Source of the DNA: Akkermansiaceae bacterium
GTDB lineage: Bacteria; Verrucomicrobiota; Verrucomicrobiia; Verrucomicrobiales; Akkermansiaceae
Assembly: GCA_019634595.1 (NCBI GenBank)
Contig: JAHCBC010000001.1
Coordinates: 1,240,001-1,304,000 of the forward strand
Reading direction: 5' to 3'
Length of the DNA: 64,000 bases
Under the pieces are notes generated by a model that was not told the DNA's origin, did not search any database, and was given only the letters and a program-made list of their open reading frames with translations. A program made the translations under genes and the position numbers. Shown piece after piece: positions 52,803 through 61,193 of this stretch; the stretch's first letter is position 1; every line of letters starts with the position of its first letter.

Positions 52803-53249
52803 TCAGCGGTTCTCCGGACGTGAAAGCACTTCCACTTTCACCGGAACCACGCCGCGCTTCACGAAACCGATGCGCTCGGCGACGCCGATCGTCACATCGA
52901 TCACCCGTCCGCGGGTATAGGGACCGCGGTCGTTGATCGTCACTACTTCGGACTTGCCGTTGGCTTCGTTGGTCACACGGACCTTCGTCCCCATCGGCAG
53001 GGTCTTGTGGGCCGCGGTGGCACCATGGTCCGTCAGACGCTGGCCGCTCGCAGTGCGGGTGCCACGGTTCGTACGGATGGAATACCACGAGGCTTTGCCA
53101 CGCTGGACGGACGCCACCTCCCATTTCTCCGGCGCTTCCGCGGTGGAGTTCTTGGAGGTCGCACTGGTGGATGCGCAGCTTGGAATCAGGAGGACGCCGG
53201 CTACTGCCAGGGCCACGGATTTGAACTTCCGGGTCAGGTTCATAGTCAT
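52803..53249 (-). CDS. rlpA: RlpA-family septal ring lipoprotein
   Basis: 148 residues. Lipoprotein signal ending GVLLIPSC (Cys near residue 25). The rest is a double-psi beta-barrel of the RlpA type: GKASWYS, NRGTRTASGQRL, AAHKTLPMGTKVRVTN, NDRGPYTRGRVIDVT. The catalytic Asp of lytic RlpA (DRGP region) is present. RlpA binds or cleaves denuded glycan strands at the septum. The C-terminal SPOR domain of many homologues is missing, so septal targeting must come from elsewhere. Confidence 0.9.
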   Translation of the reverse strand: MTMNLTRKFKSVALAVAGVLLIPSCASTSATSKNSTAEAPEKWEVASVQRGKASWYSIRTNRGTRTASGQRLTDHGATAAHKTLPMGTKVRVTNEANGKSEVVTINDRGPYTRGRVIDVTIGVAERIGFVKRGVVPVKVEVLSRPENR

Positions 53250-53423
53250 TGTTTCTGGTTGCCCCCCTTGCGGGCGGCGGGGTCAGATAGTCCGGCTGGA
53301 AGGCCCGGACAAGGAAAAACTGCACCTCCACTTTTCGGCTGAAAACCTGCAAAACAGGGCACTCAAACGGAACTTATTCACATATCTTAACTATTTTCTC
53401 GTCATTCTGGCCCCGCTTTTGCT

Positions 53424-54110
53424 ATGTTGGGTGACATGATTGGTCACTGGATGCCATCGAGCCGTGATCGCTTCACCCGCTCCGATTTTGACTTCATGAC
53501 GGCCATACTCGCCCCCGGCGACAAACGGCCTTTCCTGGCGAAACTCTGGGACGATCCGGAGGCCCTCCGCGAGATCCTCGACCTGAAGGAAGTCCTCCGC
53601 GGACTGCTGGATTCCCCCTCCGCCCTCCAGGTTTCCCCCTCGTTCTATTTCTACGTCCTCGTCCGCCACGCCTTCCTCGGCGCCAACCTCACCGATCCGG
53701 ATGTGGCGGACTACGTGGCCGGCCTGCTGGCCAAACGCATCTGCACCAATGCCGGGGATCCGCTCCAGGACATCGCCCACGGTTTCACCCACGCCGCGGA
53801 CTTCATCGCCATCATCTCCTCCGCCCACGGCCGCATGCGGTTCCACCTCCAGGTCGCCGCGGGGAACCACTTCCTGGTCCTGACCGGCCTCTACCCCGGC
53901 TTCCTCCAGGGCCGCTGCGACCGCCGCGGCTCGCCCGACCTGGCCTTCTACGAATCTTTCGCCCGCCAGGCATTCCGCGGCGCAGCCGACAATCCGGAAG
54001 CACCCACCAGCGCCCCGCGCCACCTCCTTGGCTGCCTTTCCGAAGCCCTGCCTGAAGCCCGTCGTTCCCTCAACCGCATGGCGGAGGAGTTCGTGTTCCT
54101 GGGGGACTGA
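53424..54110 (+). CDS. Conserved protein of unknown function
   Basis: 228 residues, cytoplasmic by appearance. Mostly helical with SPSFYFYVLVRHAFLGANLTDPDVADYVAGLLA, 'HGFTHAADFI' and 'FHLQVAAGNHFLVLTGLYPGFLQGR' as the most characteristic stretches, followed by RRGSPDLAFYESFARQAFRGAA. I recognise no named family or catalytic motif; the two His in GFTHAAD and AAGNHFL might form a site. Alternative in-frame starts are ATGs at 53436 and 53451. No clear Shine-Dalgarno is visible, so the start is uncertain. Confidence 0.7.
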   Translation: MLGDMIGHWMPSSRDRFTRSDFDFMTAILAPGDKRPFLAKLWDDPEALREILDLKEVLRGLLDSPSALQVSPSFYFYVLVRHAFLGANLTDPDVADYVAGLLAKRICTNAGDPLQDIAHGFTHAADFIAIISSAHGRMRFHLQVAAGNHFLVLTGLYPGFLQGRCDRRGSPDLAFYESFARQAFRGAADNPEAPTSAPRHLLGCLSEALPEARRSLNRMAEEFVFLGD

Positions 54111-54251
54111 GCGAACACCAGCCAACATCGGACGCCGACTTCATCACGCATCAACAGCCATCAGGAAAGAGGCCGCGTGAGGGCGCTGGTCGTCAGACCG
54201 GCATCTTCCGGAACAGGTAAAGCTGAAATCATGGAATGATGGGGCAGCCGG

Positions 54252-55135
54252 TCAGACGACTCCACCTTTCATCCTGAAATACGCCACCAGCGCGGCGATG
54301 AGCGCGCCCCCGGCGGCGAGCCATGGCCACAGAGGGGAGTGGTCGGAGTCTCCTTTGCCATCGTCATTGGTGCCGGGAGCTTCCTTGGATGATGCGTTGG
54401 TTCCTCCGGTTGAGTTGACCTGTTTCTGTGCTGCGGCTTTCCGGAGACGCTCCACGGAGCGTTCGATGTCGCTGGCAATGTCATCCCGCCCAACTTCATG
54501 GAGCCTCACCGCGAATTTCGCGGCTTCGTCAATATGGCGGGCATCTCCGTATTCCTGGAGGGCATTGGCGATATGACGGGGTCCATAATCTTTGATCTTC
54601 CCCATTTTCCTCTCATCGTCGCTGTTGAAGTAAATGAGGATCTCTTGCAACAGATCAGGGTTTTAAGTGTCCTCAGTGACATGGCGATATAACCGCCAAA
54701 TCTAGTTGTCGCCAAATGGCTGACAGGTTCGCCACGGGACAGGGACTCATCAATCTGTTGGAGCGCGCTGTTTTTTTCAAAGTGAAACACCTTGATGGCC
54801 CCTTGGACCATGCCGGGGGATTTCAGGAAGGTTCCTCTGTGGTGCGCGAGGCTCAGGGCTTGCCGCGAAGCATCAACCCCGAATTGTTCCGGATGGTTCG
54901 CGATCTTCTCCAGGATGGATTCCCAATCCCGCGTGTCTTCCTTCACGAGTTGATCTCGTTTTCCGGAGTAGTTGCCGATGATCGGCGACTCTTCGTCGAT
55001 AGATTGGAGAATCATAGCCTCCACCTGAGCCGAAAACTCCTTGGGGTCCTGCGAATCCGGATATTTCAGCCCACGCGCTGGCGGAGAGAAAACGAGGAGT
55101 GCGGCGGCCGCCATCAGCTTGAGGACTTCTTTCAT
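54252..55135 (-). pseudogene. Membrane-anchored helical protein gene split by a frameshift
   Basis: The start at 55135 gives MKEVLKLMAAAALLVFSPPARG, a signal peptide, then a helical region down to RTLK, where the frame runs out of sense at the AAAA run (plus-strand TTTT at 54661-54664). One extra A would continue as NPDLLQEILIYFNSDDERK in the frame that ends at 54252. The joined product would be 294 residues: signal peptide, helical repeats (about 30-225), a Ser/Gly/Asp-rich linker and a C-terminal membrane helix (WPWLAAGGALIAALVAYF) with a basic tail. As written, the gene is broken; a sequencing error, a real mutation or recoding cannot be told apart. It starts one base from the end of the metallopeptidase-like gene. 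Confidence 0.65.
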
Positions 55136-55136
55136 C

Positions 55137-56048
55137 TTAAGGATCCACCATGAGTTCATTGACGAGCATCTTCTGCTGCAAGTTATAGAGCCGTTTGCTT
55201 GAATCCAATGCATTTGTGCCGGAAGTACCGCCCGACCGCATTAGATTGTGGTCAAAGAGATGACCTATGCCCTCTCCGTAATAATCGGTGTCTGATTCTT
55301 CGGGATCTGCTATTCCATAGTGTCCGGCATCCGTGATGATATGCCCCACTTCATGCACGAGCGTGAAGTCATGACCGTTGACGGTTTTCTGCTCGGAGAT
55401 CACCGCGACATCACCATACACCATTTCACTCGGATGCCTCCAGCCTCTCCTCATGGCAAATCCGCGATCTGGGCTCATGATATTACGCACGACGAACACC
55501 GTGATGATTCCCCTCTTTCCATCCGTGATCGCCTTGTCCACCAGCTTCTTCACATCGGGATGCACATAATGACCAGTATAGCCGTTGATCGAAAATCCTC
55601 CCATCCCATCATAGCGAACTTCCTCATCATCGAGTCCGTCCGGCACATCCATCGAGGTGATGGTGAGATCGAAATCCACCCCGACTTGGGCTAGCCGCTC
55701 TTTGGCTACCTTTTTGAACCGATCCACCGCTGCAAAGCTCATGTTCGTATCACCCACCATGATGATCTTCCCTTCAATTCTTTTCCTCACCTTCACCAGC
55801 ACCTTCATCCCGAGCGGATAGGTGACCGCACCGATCTGGATGGTGGAGATCTCCACATCCCCTCCCAACTGGATCCGGTGCGTCCGGTCGCCTGGACCTT
55901 CGTCGGGACCGTCCGCACTGTCGTCCACCGCGTCCGATACCAGCAACTGCGATTGCGATTCCTGCTGGAACGGATTCGCCGTCAGCGGGATCTCTGTCGC
56001 CGGATCGTTATAGGCTCCATCCGGATTCCTGAACGCTCGGATGTCCAA
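55137..56048 (-). CDS. Metallopeptidase-like protein, possibly 5'-truncated
   Basis: About 303 residues from a TTG at 56048; no ATG or GTG is available in the short open stretch before it, which begins after an in-frame TGA near 56095. A Pro/Asp/Gln-rich leader (1-55) precedes a beta-rich domain (60-150) and a C-terminal part with HEVGHIITDAGH, i.e. HExxH at 232-236 and another His at 243, as in zinc peptidases, followed by Asp/Glu-rich DPEESDTDYY. The third ligand is one residue off the classical metzincin spacing. There is no signal peptide, and the frame looks like the 3' end of a longer gene. G+C is visibly lower than around it. Confidence 0.6.
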   Translation of the reverse strand: MDIRAFRNPDGAYNDPATEIPLTANPFQQESQSQLLVSDAVDDSADGPDEGPGDRTHRIQLGGDVEISTIQIGAVTYPLGMKVLVKVRKRIEGKIIMVGDTNMSFAAVDRFKKVAKERLAQVGVDFDLTITSMDVPDGLDDEEVRYDGMGGFSINGYTGHYVHPDVKKLVDKAITDGKRGIITVFVVRNIMSPDRGFAMRRGWRHPSEMVYGDVAVISEQKTVNGHDFTLVHEVGHIITDAGHYGIADPEESDTDYYGEGIGHLFDHNLMRSGGTSGTNALDSSKRLYNLQQKMLVNELMVDP

Positions 56049-56167
56049 CCCACATTGCTGGTAATCAAGCGTTGGACCACCGGCCTTGGTCTGTCACTGG
56101 GAGATGTGATCCGAAGGATCGAATCATAGCTCTTCAACCGTGGCTGGTAGCCCCACCGTGTTTTCCC

Positions 56168-56659
56168 TCACCTTGTCTCCTGCCACTTCGCACGGGCGAG
56201 CCGCCAGACGCCGTCCTTCTCTTTCTTCCAGTCCAGTTCCACCTCATACAGGCCGTCCGCCGGACGGTAGGAAGGAAGCGCGACGACGGCCTCGATGGTG
56301 GCGCTCACCCGCGCATCGTCCCCGAGGATGGTGATGGCATGGTATTCCACCAACTCGAACTTGGTGAAGTTCGCGATGCGGGTCAGCCCGCCGAAGCCGC
56401 TCTCGATGTCGGTCCTCTGGTGGACGCCGTTCGCTTCCTCGATGGTGGGCGTTTCGAGCGCCAGCTCATCCGCGATGAGGGTACCCAGCCCCAGCGCGCT
56501 CAACTGGCGGGAGTTGGCCCCACCGCCGGTTTCCTCCATGGTGAGGATGGACATCAGCTTTCCGGTGCGGCGCTTCACCACCTGCTCCGGGGAAAAGAAC
56601 CAGAGAAGGACGGCGACCACGGCCACCAGGGCGACCACGGGGATGAGGAGTTTTTTCAT
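56168..56659 (-). CDS. Membrane-anchored protein of unknown function
   Basis: 163 residues: an N-terminal membrane helix or uncleaved signal (MKKLLIPVVALVAVVAVLLWFF) and a soluble domain ending VELDWKKEKDGVWRLARAKWQ. The last part, with 'TIEAVVALPSYRPADGLYEVELDWKKE.DGVWRL', resembles NTF2-like/DUF4440-type domains, where a 'W.KEDG.WRI' strand closes the cone. No catalytic residues are evident. Fifteen bp after the SulP gene and on the same strand, so probably co-transcribed. Confidence 0.7.
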   Translation of the reverse strand: MKKLLIPVVALVAVVAVLLWFFSPEQVVKRRTGKLMSILTMEETGGGANSRQLSALGLGTLIADELALETPTIEEANGVHQRTDIESGFGGLTRIANFTKFELVEYHAITILGDDARVSATIEAVVALPSYRPADGLYEVELDWKKEKDGVWRLARAKWQETR

Positions 56660-56674
56660 GGATGTGCCGCGCGG

Positions 56675-58549
56675 TTACTTCTTCTTGCTGGGATCGTAGA
56701 AGATCCGGATGTCCGCCTTGTCCGTGCCGAGGACTTCCTGCGCGCGCTTGAGCGCGTCCCGGGTGGAGAGGTTGGGGTTGCTGGGTGAGTTCAGGAAAAG
56801 GTTGGTCTCCCCTTCCTCCCGCTTGCAGCCTTCCTGGAGCGCGGCGAGGACACCGGAGTTTTTCAGCAGAAGATACACCTCCCTGGACGCTCCGGAAATG
56901 AGAAGATGCAGGCCCCGCGCGCGCATGAAGCGGATGAGGTCCTCCAGCGCCATCACGCTGGTGGCATCCAGGTGCCGGGCATTCCGCAGGCGCAGGATGA
57001 TGACCTGGATCGCCGGGTCCGAGACGATCCGCTGGATCTGCGTGCGGAAAAGGTCCGCCGCGCCGAAGAACAGGTCACCCTCCACGTGGACGATTGAGAT
57101 CGCCGGGATGGGCCGGCCTTTCTTTTCCGCGATGGCCCTCAGCTCGCCTTCGTCGTTGAACTCATACTCAATGAGGAAAGGCCGGCTCGCCTTCCGGAGG
57201 AAAAGCATGATCGACACCGCGACCCCCACGAAGATGGCCACGTGCAGCGGGGCGAGCAGCGTGGCGAGGAAGGTGACCACCAGCACCAGCGCGTCATCCG
57301 GAGTGGAGCGCAGGCAGATGCGGATGTTCTTCCTGTTATAAAGTCCGACGGAAAGGGCGATGACCAGCCCGGCCAGCGCCGCCTTTGGCACGAAGTTGAT
57401 GAGCGGCGCCCCCCAGCCGACGGATGCGGCGATGAGGAGGGCGGCGCCCAGCGTGTAGAGTCCCGTGAAAAGAGAGGCGAACCGGGTCCGTGCCCCGGCC
57501 TCCAGATTCAGGGTGGAGCGGGTGAGGGAACCGGATGCGGGCATACCGCCGGCGACCGCGCTGGCCAGGTTCGCCATGCCCACGGAGAGCATGTCCTGGT
57601 TCACATCCGCGCGGTCCCCGGTGCTGGAGGCCAGCGTTTTCGCCATCAGCGTGTTTTCGAGCGAAGCGAGGAAGGAAATGGCGAGCGCCACGCCGAGCAG
57701 CGAGGAAACATCACGGAAAAATCCGTCCCGCCCGAAATCGGGCACCCGTGGCATGAGTTCGGAAAACGTGAATGTCTCGAACACCGCCGCCTCTCCGAAT
57801 GGTCCGACGGAAAAATGGATCAGCACGCCGAAGGTGGCGGAAGCCAGTCCCAGTGCGATGGCAAACGCCGGGAAACGCGGGAACCATTTCCGGATCGCCA
57901 GATAGATCACCACCGTGGACAGGCCGATGAGGAGAGAGATCCAGTCCGTGTGCGGCAGGGCCAGCACCAGACCGTAGAGCATGCCCGCGAAAGTCGCGGA
58001 CGATTGCGAACCCATTTCCCCGGACACGCCCAGCAACGTGACCATCTGGTTCGCCATGATGAGGGTGGCCGCCCCGGTCATATAGCCCACCAGCACGCTG
58101 CGGGAGATGTATTGCAGGAGGTCCGCGACGCGGAAGGTCGCCCCCAGCACGGCGAACACCCCCACCATGCAGACCAGCAGCGGCATGAGTTCATGCCAGC
58201 GCCAGCTCAGTTCCGGATTCACCGAGAAGAAGCTGAACAGCATGAACGCCGTGGCATTCGTCGGCCCCAGCATCGTGTGCCGGGAGCCCGCAAAAAACGG
58301 CGCGATGATGGCCGCCACCGCCGCGCAGACGATGCCATAGACCACCGGCAGACCGGCGATGGCCGCGAAGGCGATGGCCTGCGCCACGGACAGCATCGTC
58401 ACGCTCAGCGCCGCACGCGCATCCCACTTCGCCTTGTCCAGGTCGTAGGTCTTCGCCGCCGTGATGAAGGGCGTGAGGCTGATATGGTCCGAATCAAGGA
58501 AAGCGCGGACGTTGCCGCTGAGTTTCTTGACCAGTTTCCGTGTGTTCAT
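56675..58549 (-). CDS. SulP-family anion transporter with STAS domain
   Basis: 624 residues. About twelve to fourteen membrane segments (40-430) include the SulP pattern: RAALSVTMLSVAQAIAFAAIAGLPVVYGI near the start and NLASAVAGGMPASGSLTRSTLN in the middle. A STAS domain follows at about 455-570 (ISIVHVEGDLFFGAADLF, VIILRLRNARHLDATSVMALEDL). SulP proteins carry sulfate, bicarbonate or dicarboxylates with H+ or Na+. The typical sulfate-permease N-terminus PLAL is replaced by AAI, so the anion cannot be named. There is no adjacent carbonic anhydrase. Confidence 0.92.
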   Translation of the reverse strand: MNTRKLVKKLSGNVRAFLDSDHISLTPFITAAKTYDLDKAKWDARAALSVTMLSVAQAIAFAAIAGLPVVYGIVCAAVAAIIAPFFAGSRHTMLGPTNATAFMLFSFFSVNPELSWRWHELMPLLVCMVGVFAVLGATFRVADLLQYISRSVLVGYMTGAATLIMANQMVTLLGVSGEMGSQSSATFAGMLYGLVLALPHTDWISLLIGLSTVVIYLAIRKWFPRFPAFAIALGLASATFGVLIHFSVGPFGEAAVFETFTFSELMPRVPDFGRDGFFRDVSSLLGVALAISFLASLENTLMAKTLASSTGDRADVNQDMLSVGMANLASAVAGGMPASGSLTRSTLNLEAGARTRFASLFTGLYTLGAALLIAASVGWGAPLINFVPKAALAGLVIALSVGLYNRKNIRICLRSTPDDALVLVVTFLATLLAPLHVAIFVGVAVSIMLFLRKASRPFLIEYEFNDEGELRAIAEKKGRPIPAISIVHVEGDLFFGAADLFRTQIQRIVSDPAIQVIILRLRNARHLDATSVMALEDLIRFMRARGLHLLISGASREVYLLLKNSGVLAALQEGCKREEGETNLFLNSPSNPNLSTRDALKRAQEVLGTDKADIRIFYDPSKKK

Positions 58550-58564
58550 CCCGCAGTGGCCACG

Positions 58565-59689
58565 TTACTTGAACTTCGCTCTCCGGAACAGGAATAACCC
58601 GACCAAGACACAAAGAACGTTCGGCAACCAGAGCGTGACCGTCGCACCGAGATCCGTTTCGAACTCAGCGGAAAAAACGGAAAAAAGGAAGTATCCCGCG
58701 CCCAGCAGCAGGCTGAGCACCAGTCCGGTGGAGGTGTCCTTGCGGCGGCTCTTCAACCCCAGAGGCACCGCCACGAAGGCAAACGCGAAGCAGGCCATCG
58801 AGAAGGAAAAGCGCTTGGTGATCTCCGAGCGGAAGTCAACCTGCTTCCGGAGTTCCAGTTCCGGTTTCGACCGGAGGTATTGGCGGATCTCCCCGTTGGT
58901 CATGGAGTTCGCTTTCGTCCTTGGCGCCTTCCAGTCATAGGGAAGCACCAGCGGCTCCGCCGCACCACTCAGACCGATGTTCGGCGGGCCATCCGCCTGC
59001 TTCGCCTCGAAAAAGGCGTTGAGCAACCGGAGGCTGAACTGGCGTTTTTCGTTGTCCACCTTGATGGAGGCCCCTTCCGCATGGATGTAGGTCCTTTCAG
59101 ATCTCTCCTCTTCGCCCTCCTCCCCGTCCTCCAGTTTCCTGTTCCAGTACAAGTGGAAGCCGACAAGTTGCTCACCCTCTTTATCCTCAACGAACAGCAT
59201 GTTCGAACCGTTCTTCGATTCTTTCAGGAATGCCTGCACCTTGCCGGGGTCCAGCAATGCCCGAGGATCCTTTTTCACCTGTTCCATCGCCAGATCCTGG
59301 ACGGATGCCTTGGCCAGCGGCACGACGTTCACATTCAGATACAGACAGATGCCGGACAACGCCGCACCAATGACGAACACCGGCAGCGCCAAACGCGTCA
59401 GGCTCAAACCCGCCACCCGGAACGCCGTGACCTCATGGTCCGTGGACAGCCTGCCGAAGACCAGCAGCACCGCCGTGAGAAAGCCCCAGGGAATGGTGAA
59501 CATCAGCGAAAACGGCAGCATGCTGATGATGAAGCGGACCAGCAGCATCGGCGGTGCCTTCTGCTCCACCAGCAAACCGCGGATCTCCTTGAAAAGACTC
59601 CCGAGCACCAGAACCACGCTCAGGACGAGCACGGCGTAGATCGTGCCGAAGAGCACTTGTTTTCCGAGATATCGGTCAGAAATCCGCAT
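58565..59689 (-). CDS. LptF/LptG family permease
   Basis: 374 residues starting MRISDRYLGKQVLFGTIYAV. Six membrane helices (three at 15-120, three at 285-370) flank a periplasmic beta-jellyroll (about 125-270), the LptF/LptG layout. The RYL start and 'GFLTAVLLVFGRLSTDHEVTAFRVAGLS' are family marks. With LptB and LptC these proteins extract lipopolysaccharide from the inner membrane. Only one copy is here; the second permease must lie elsewhere. An upstream in-frame ATG (59812) adds an unlikely leader. The candidate small RNA B lies upstream. Confidence 0.9.
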   Translation of the reverse strand: MRISDRYLGKQVLFGTIYAVLVLSVVLVLGSLFKEIRGLLVEQKAPPMLLVRFIISMLPFSLMFTIPWGFLTAVLLVFGRLSTDHEVTAFRVAGLSLTRLALPVFVIGAALSGICLYLNVNVVPLAKASVQDLAMEQVKKDPRALLDPGKVQAFLKESKNGSNMLFVEDKEGEQLVGFHLYWNRKLEDGEEGEEERSERTYIHAEGASIKVDNEKRQFSLRLLNAFFEAKQADGPPNIGLSGAAEPLVLPYDWKAPRTKANSMTNGEIRQYLRSKPELELRKQVDFRSEITKRFSFSMACFAFAFVAVPLGLKSRRKDTSTGLVLSLLLGAGYFLFSVFSAEFETDLGATVTLWLPNVLCVLVGLFLFRRAKFK

Positions 59690-59913
59690 GGGGTGCGCCG
59701 ACTCTGGCCGTTGGCAATGGAGGTGTCCAGAAAGAGAACGCGCGAAGGCAGAAGCTCTTCCGAACAGACCGGGGGGAAGCCGTCCATCCTTTCCATGGTT
59801 TCGCAAAGGCAACGGTGGACAAAGAAAACCCGGGACAGGGCCTCAGGCGCCCGAAAGAGACCAAGCCGGCTGAAGCCAACACTTCTCATTCCCGGCTGCT
59901 CCCACCTGAAAAC

Positions 59914-59967
59914 AAAAAAGCCAAAGGGCGCGGATCCGGGATAGCATTTCGGATTCGCGCCCCTTGG
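59914..59967 (-). terminator. Strong terminator ending the candidate small RNA B
   Basis: 59921-59938 pairs with 59950-59967 over 18 positions with one wobble and one mismatch. On the minus strand six T follow (59914-59919). The tail CCTGAAAACAAAAAAGCC (plus strand, 59905-59922) is identical to that at 1054-1071. Confidence 0.85.
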
Positions 59968-60100
59968 GAGATTTTCCGCAGTCACTCGCTCCAGCTCCAC
60001 CACAATGGATTCCCCCCGGTCTCCGATTGCAGTTTATGAGCTTAACAAGGCTGCGGGCGCGGCTGTCGGCTGTCTTGGGAACGGCCAGCAACTCGCGGTT
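59914..60100 (-). ncRNA. Candidate small RNA B
   Basis: A roughly 190-base minus-strand transcript is suggested by a -35-like TTTGAT (complement of 60131-60136), a 17-base spacer, TTAGTT (complement of 60108-60113) and the terminator at 59914-59967. It shares with candidate A an 11-base CGGGGGGAATC (G6 run: complement of 60012-60017) and the exact 18-base tail. It holds no convincing frame. It lies between the PH-domain gene (stop 60173) and the LptF/G permease (start 59689); nothing else is recognisable in 59690-59904. The alternative is the 3' UTR and terminator of the PH-domain gene. Confidence 0.45.
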
Positions 60101-60115
60101 GATTAGTAACTAATC
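60101..60115. promoter_or_regulatory. 15-bp perfect palindrome over the -10 of candidate RNA B
   Basis: GATTAGTAACTAATC is a perfect palindrome around the central base and covers the proposed -10 hexamer (60108-60113). A dimeric repressor site is the simplest reading. Confidence 0.4.
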
Positions 60116-60172
60116 CAAACTTTCATTTAGATCAAAGGTTTTATGGCAAATCCGAGGTAATGCGGAATTTTT

Positions 60173-60673
60173 TCAGAGAATATCGACTCCATCCCCCATT
60201 GGGGAATCCTGGAAATCCATTTCCCTCACCCTTTTCCGATCCCTTTGCATTTCAACCTGTTTGCGAAGCTGTTCGCGCAGTTGCAGGCCTCCACGCACGG
60301 CCGGGATTTCGAGGGTCGGCTGGGAGCGGTCGGAAGTTTCAAGAATGACGGACGCCAGGCCGGTCAGGCGCATCCACCACGGGCGCACCATCAGCATGTC
60401 CTTCACCCGGTAAAGCTCCACCTCGTCCAGTTTCTGGTTGATCACGCCTTGGGTGATCTTGATCCGCTCAGTGGTCAGCTCGAACCCTTGGCAACGCACG
60501 GTGAGGTATTTCCAGATGAGCCACGCCAACGGGATGACCAGGGCAACCAAGACCAGCGGCATGAAGATGCCGCCCACGATGATGCCCGCCGCCAGCACGA
60601 TGGCTCCGGTGAAATTCCAGAGATTGAGCCACTGGGACGGACTGCCTTTCCAGAGAGAGGATTCTTCGCTCAC
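60173..60673 (-). CDS. PH-domain (YdbS/bPH2-type) membrane protein
   Basis: 166 residues from a GTG at 60673 (VSEESSLWKGSPSQWLN), preceded by AGGATG at a fair distance. Two membrane helices (about 20-58, ending FMPLVLVALVIPLAWLIWKYL) precede a bacterial PH domain: YLTVRCQGFELTTERIKITQGVINQKLDEVELYRVKD, then SVILETSDRSQPTLEIPAVRG. These proteins are inner-membrane and of unknown precise role. An ATG at 60709 also in frame lies inside a duplicated segment and is less likely. A piece of its 5' end is repeated at 61455-61530. Confidence 0.82.
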   Translation of the reverse strand: MSEESSLWKGSPSQWLNLWNFTGAIVLAAGIIVGGIFMPLVLVALVIPLAWLIWKYLTVRCQGFELTTERIKITQGVINQKLDEVELYRVKDMLMVRPWWMRLTGLASVILETSDRSQPTLEIPAVRGGLQLREQLRKQVEMQRDRKRVREMDFQDSPMGDGVDIL

Positions 60674-60765
60674 GGAAGCATCCTGCCTCCGCGGCCCGCC
60701 TTTCAGCAAGTGGATTCAAAACCGCGGATGAGAGCGGATGAAATGTCCACCGGCCCGCTGTCGGG

Positions 60766-60909
60766 GTAGCGGAATGGCTGCGCCATTCCGGCTGGGAAAG
60801 CTCACGCAGTTCCCACGATTCCGCTTGGTGAAAGATGGCATCCACGGCGCGTCGGGATCGAAACATCGCAGCCATCCACCCAGCCGTGATGGCGCAGCCA
60901 TCACGCTAC
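60766..60909. repeat. Inverted pair of REP-like elements (family 4)
   Basis: GTAGCG followed by the palindrome GGAATGGCTGCGCCATTCC and CGGCTGGG (60766-60797) is matched in reverse by CCCAGCC, the palindrome GTGATGGCGCAGCCATCAC and CGCTAC (60879-60909). The palindrome ends GGAAT/GTGAT differ but each copy stays self-complementary, which shows compensatory change. Between them, 60798-60878 is unremarkable. Confidence 0.82.
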
Positions 60910-60986
60910 ATAAATCTCCCGAAATCGCGTTCAACCCAGAGAACCGATTCACATAAATACCATCAATAATTCATTGAGAATATATT

Positions 60987-61193
60987 TCATATGACAGCCG
61001 CAGGATTAGAATTGTCTTCATATTGAAGACCGGCCTGTTGAAGCAATTTTACAAGATCGCTCAATTCCTCCTCAGTTATGCAGAATGAGTAATCTTGGGT
61101 GATAAACGTGTCCCTCCAGAATAAATACAACCATTTATGCCCATTTTTCTCCACAAGGGTCATCATTTTCAATAACTTTACTAAAACTGTCAA
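60987..61193 (-). CDS. Small AT-rich orphan protein (doubtful)
   Basis: 68 residues, or 58 if it starts at the ATG of MTLVEKNGHKWLYLFWRD. The sequence looks protein-like, with a Trp/Tyr-rich strand region followed by an amphipathic helix EEELSDLVKLLQQAGLQY. The region is markedly AT-rich compared with the genome, suggesting foreign origin. No family is recognised and no strong ribosome binding site is visible. 61194-61454 shows no further gene. Confidence 0.35.
   Translation of the reverse strand: MTVLVKLLKMMTLVEKNGHKWLYLFWRDTFITQDYSFCITEEELSDLVKLLQQAGLQYEDNSNPAAVI

Noticed and set aside
54658..54667. Programmed -1 ribosomal frameshift in the split helical protein gene
   Set aside because: The site CTT AAA ACC does not fit the X XXY YYZ slippery heptamer, and no downstream pseudoknot or upstream Shine-Dalgarno-like stimulator stands out. 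A sequencing error or mutation is simpler.
55316..55360. Classical metzincin zinc site in the metallopeptidase-like protein
   Set aside because: The motif is HEVGHIITDAGH; the third His is at position 12 of the motif and not 11, and the conserved Gly at position 8 is Thr. HExxH supports a zinc peptidase, but the metzincin clan is not shown.
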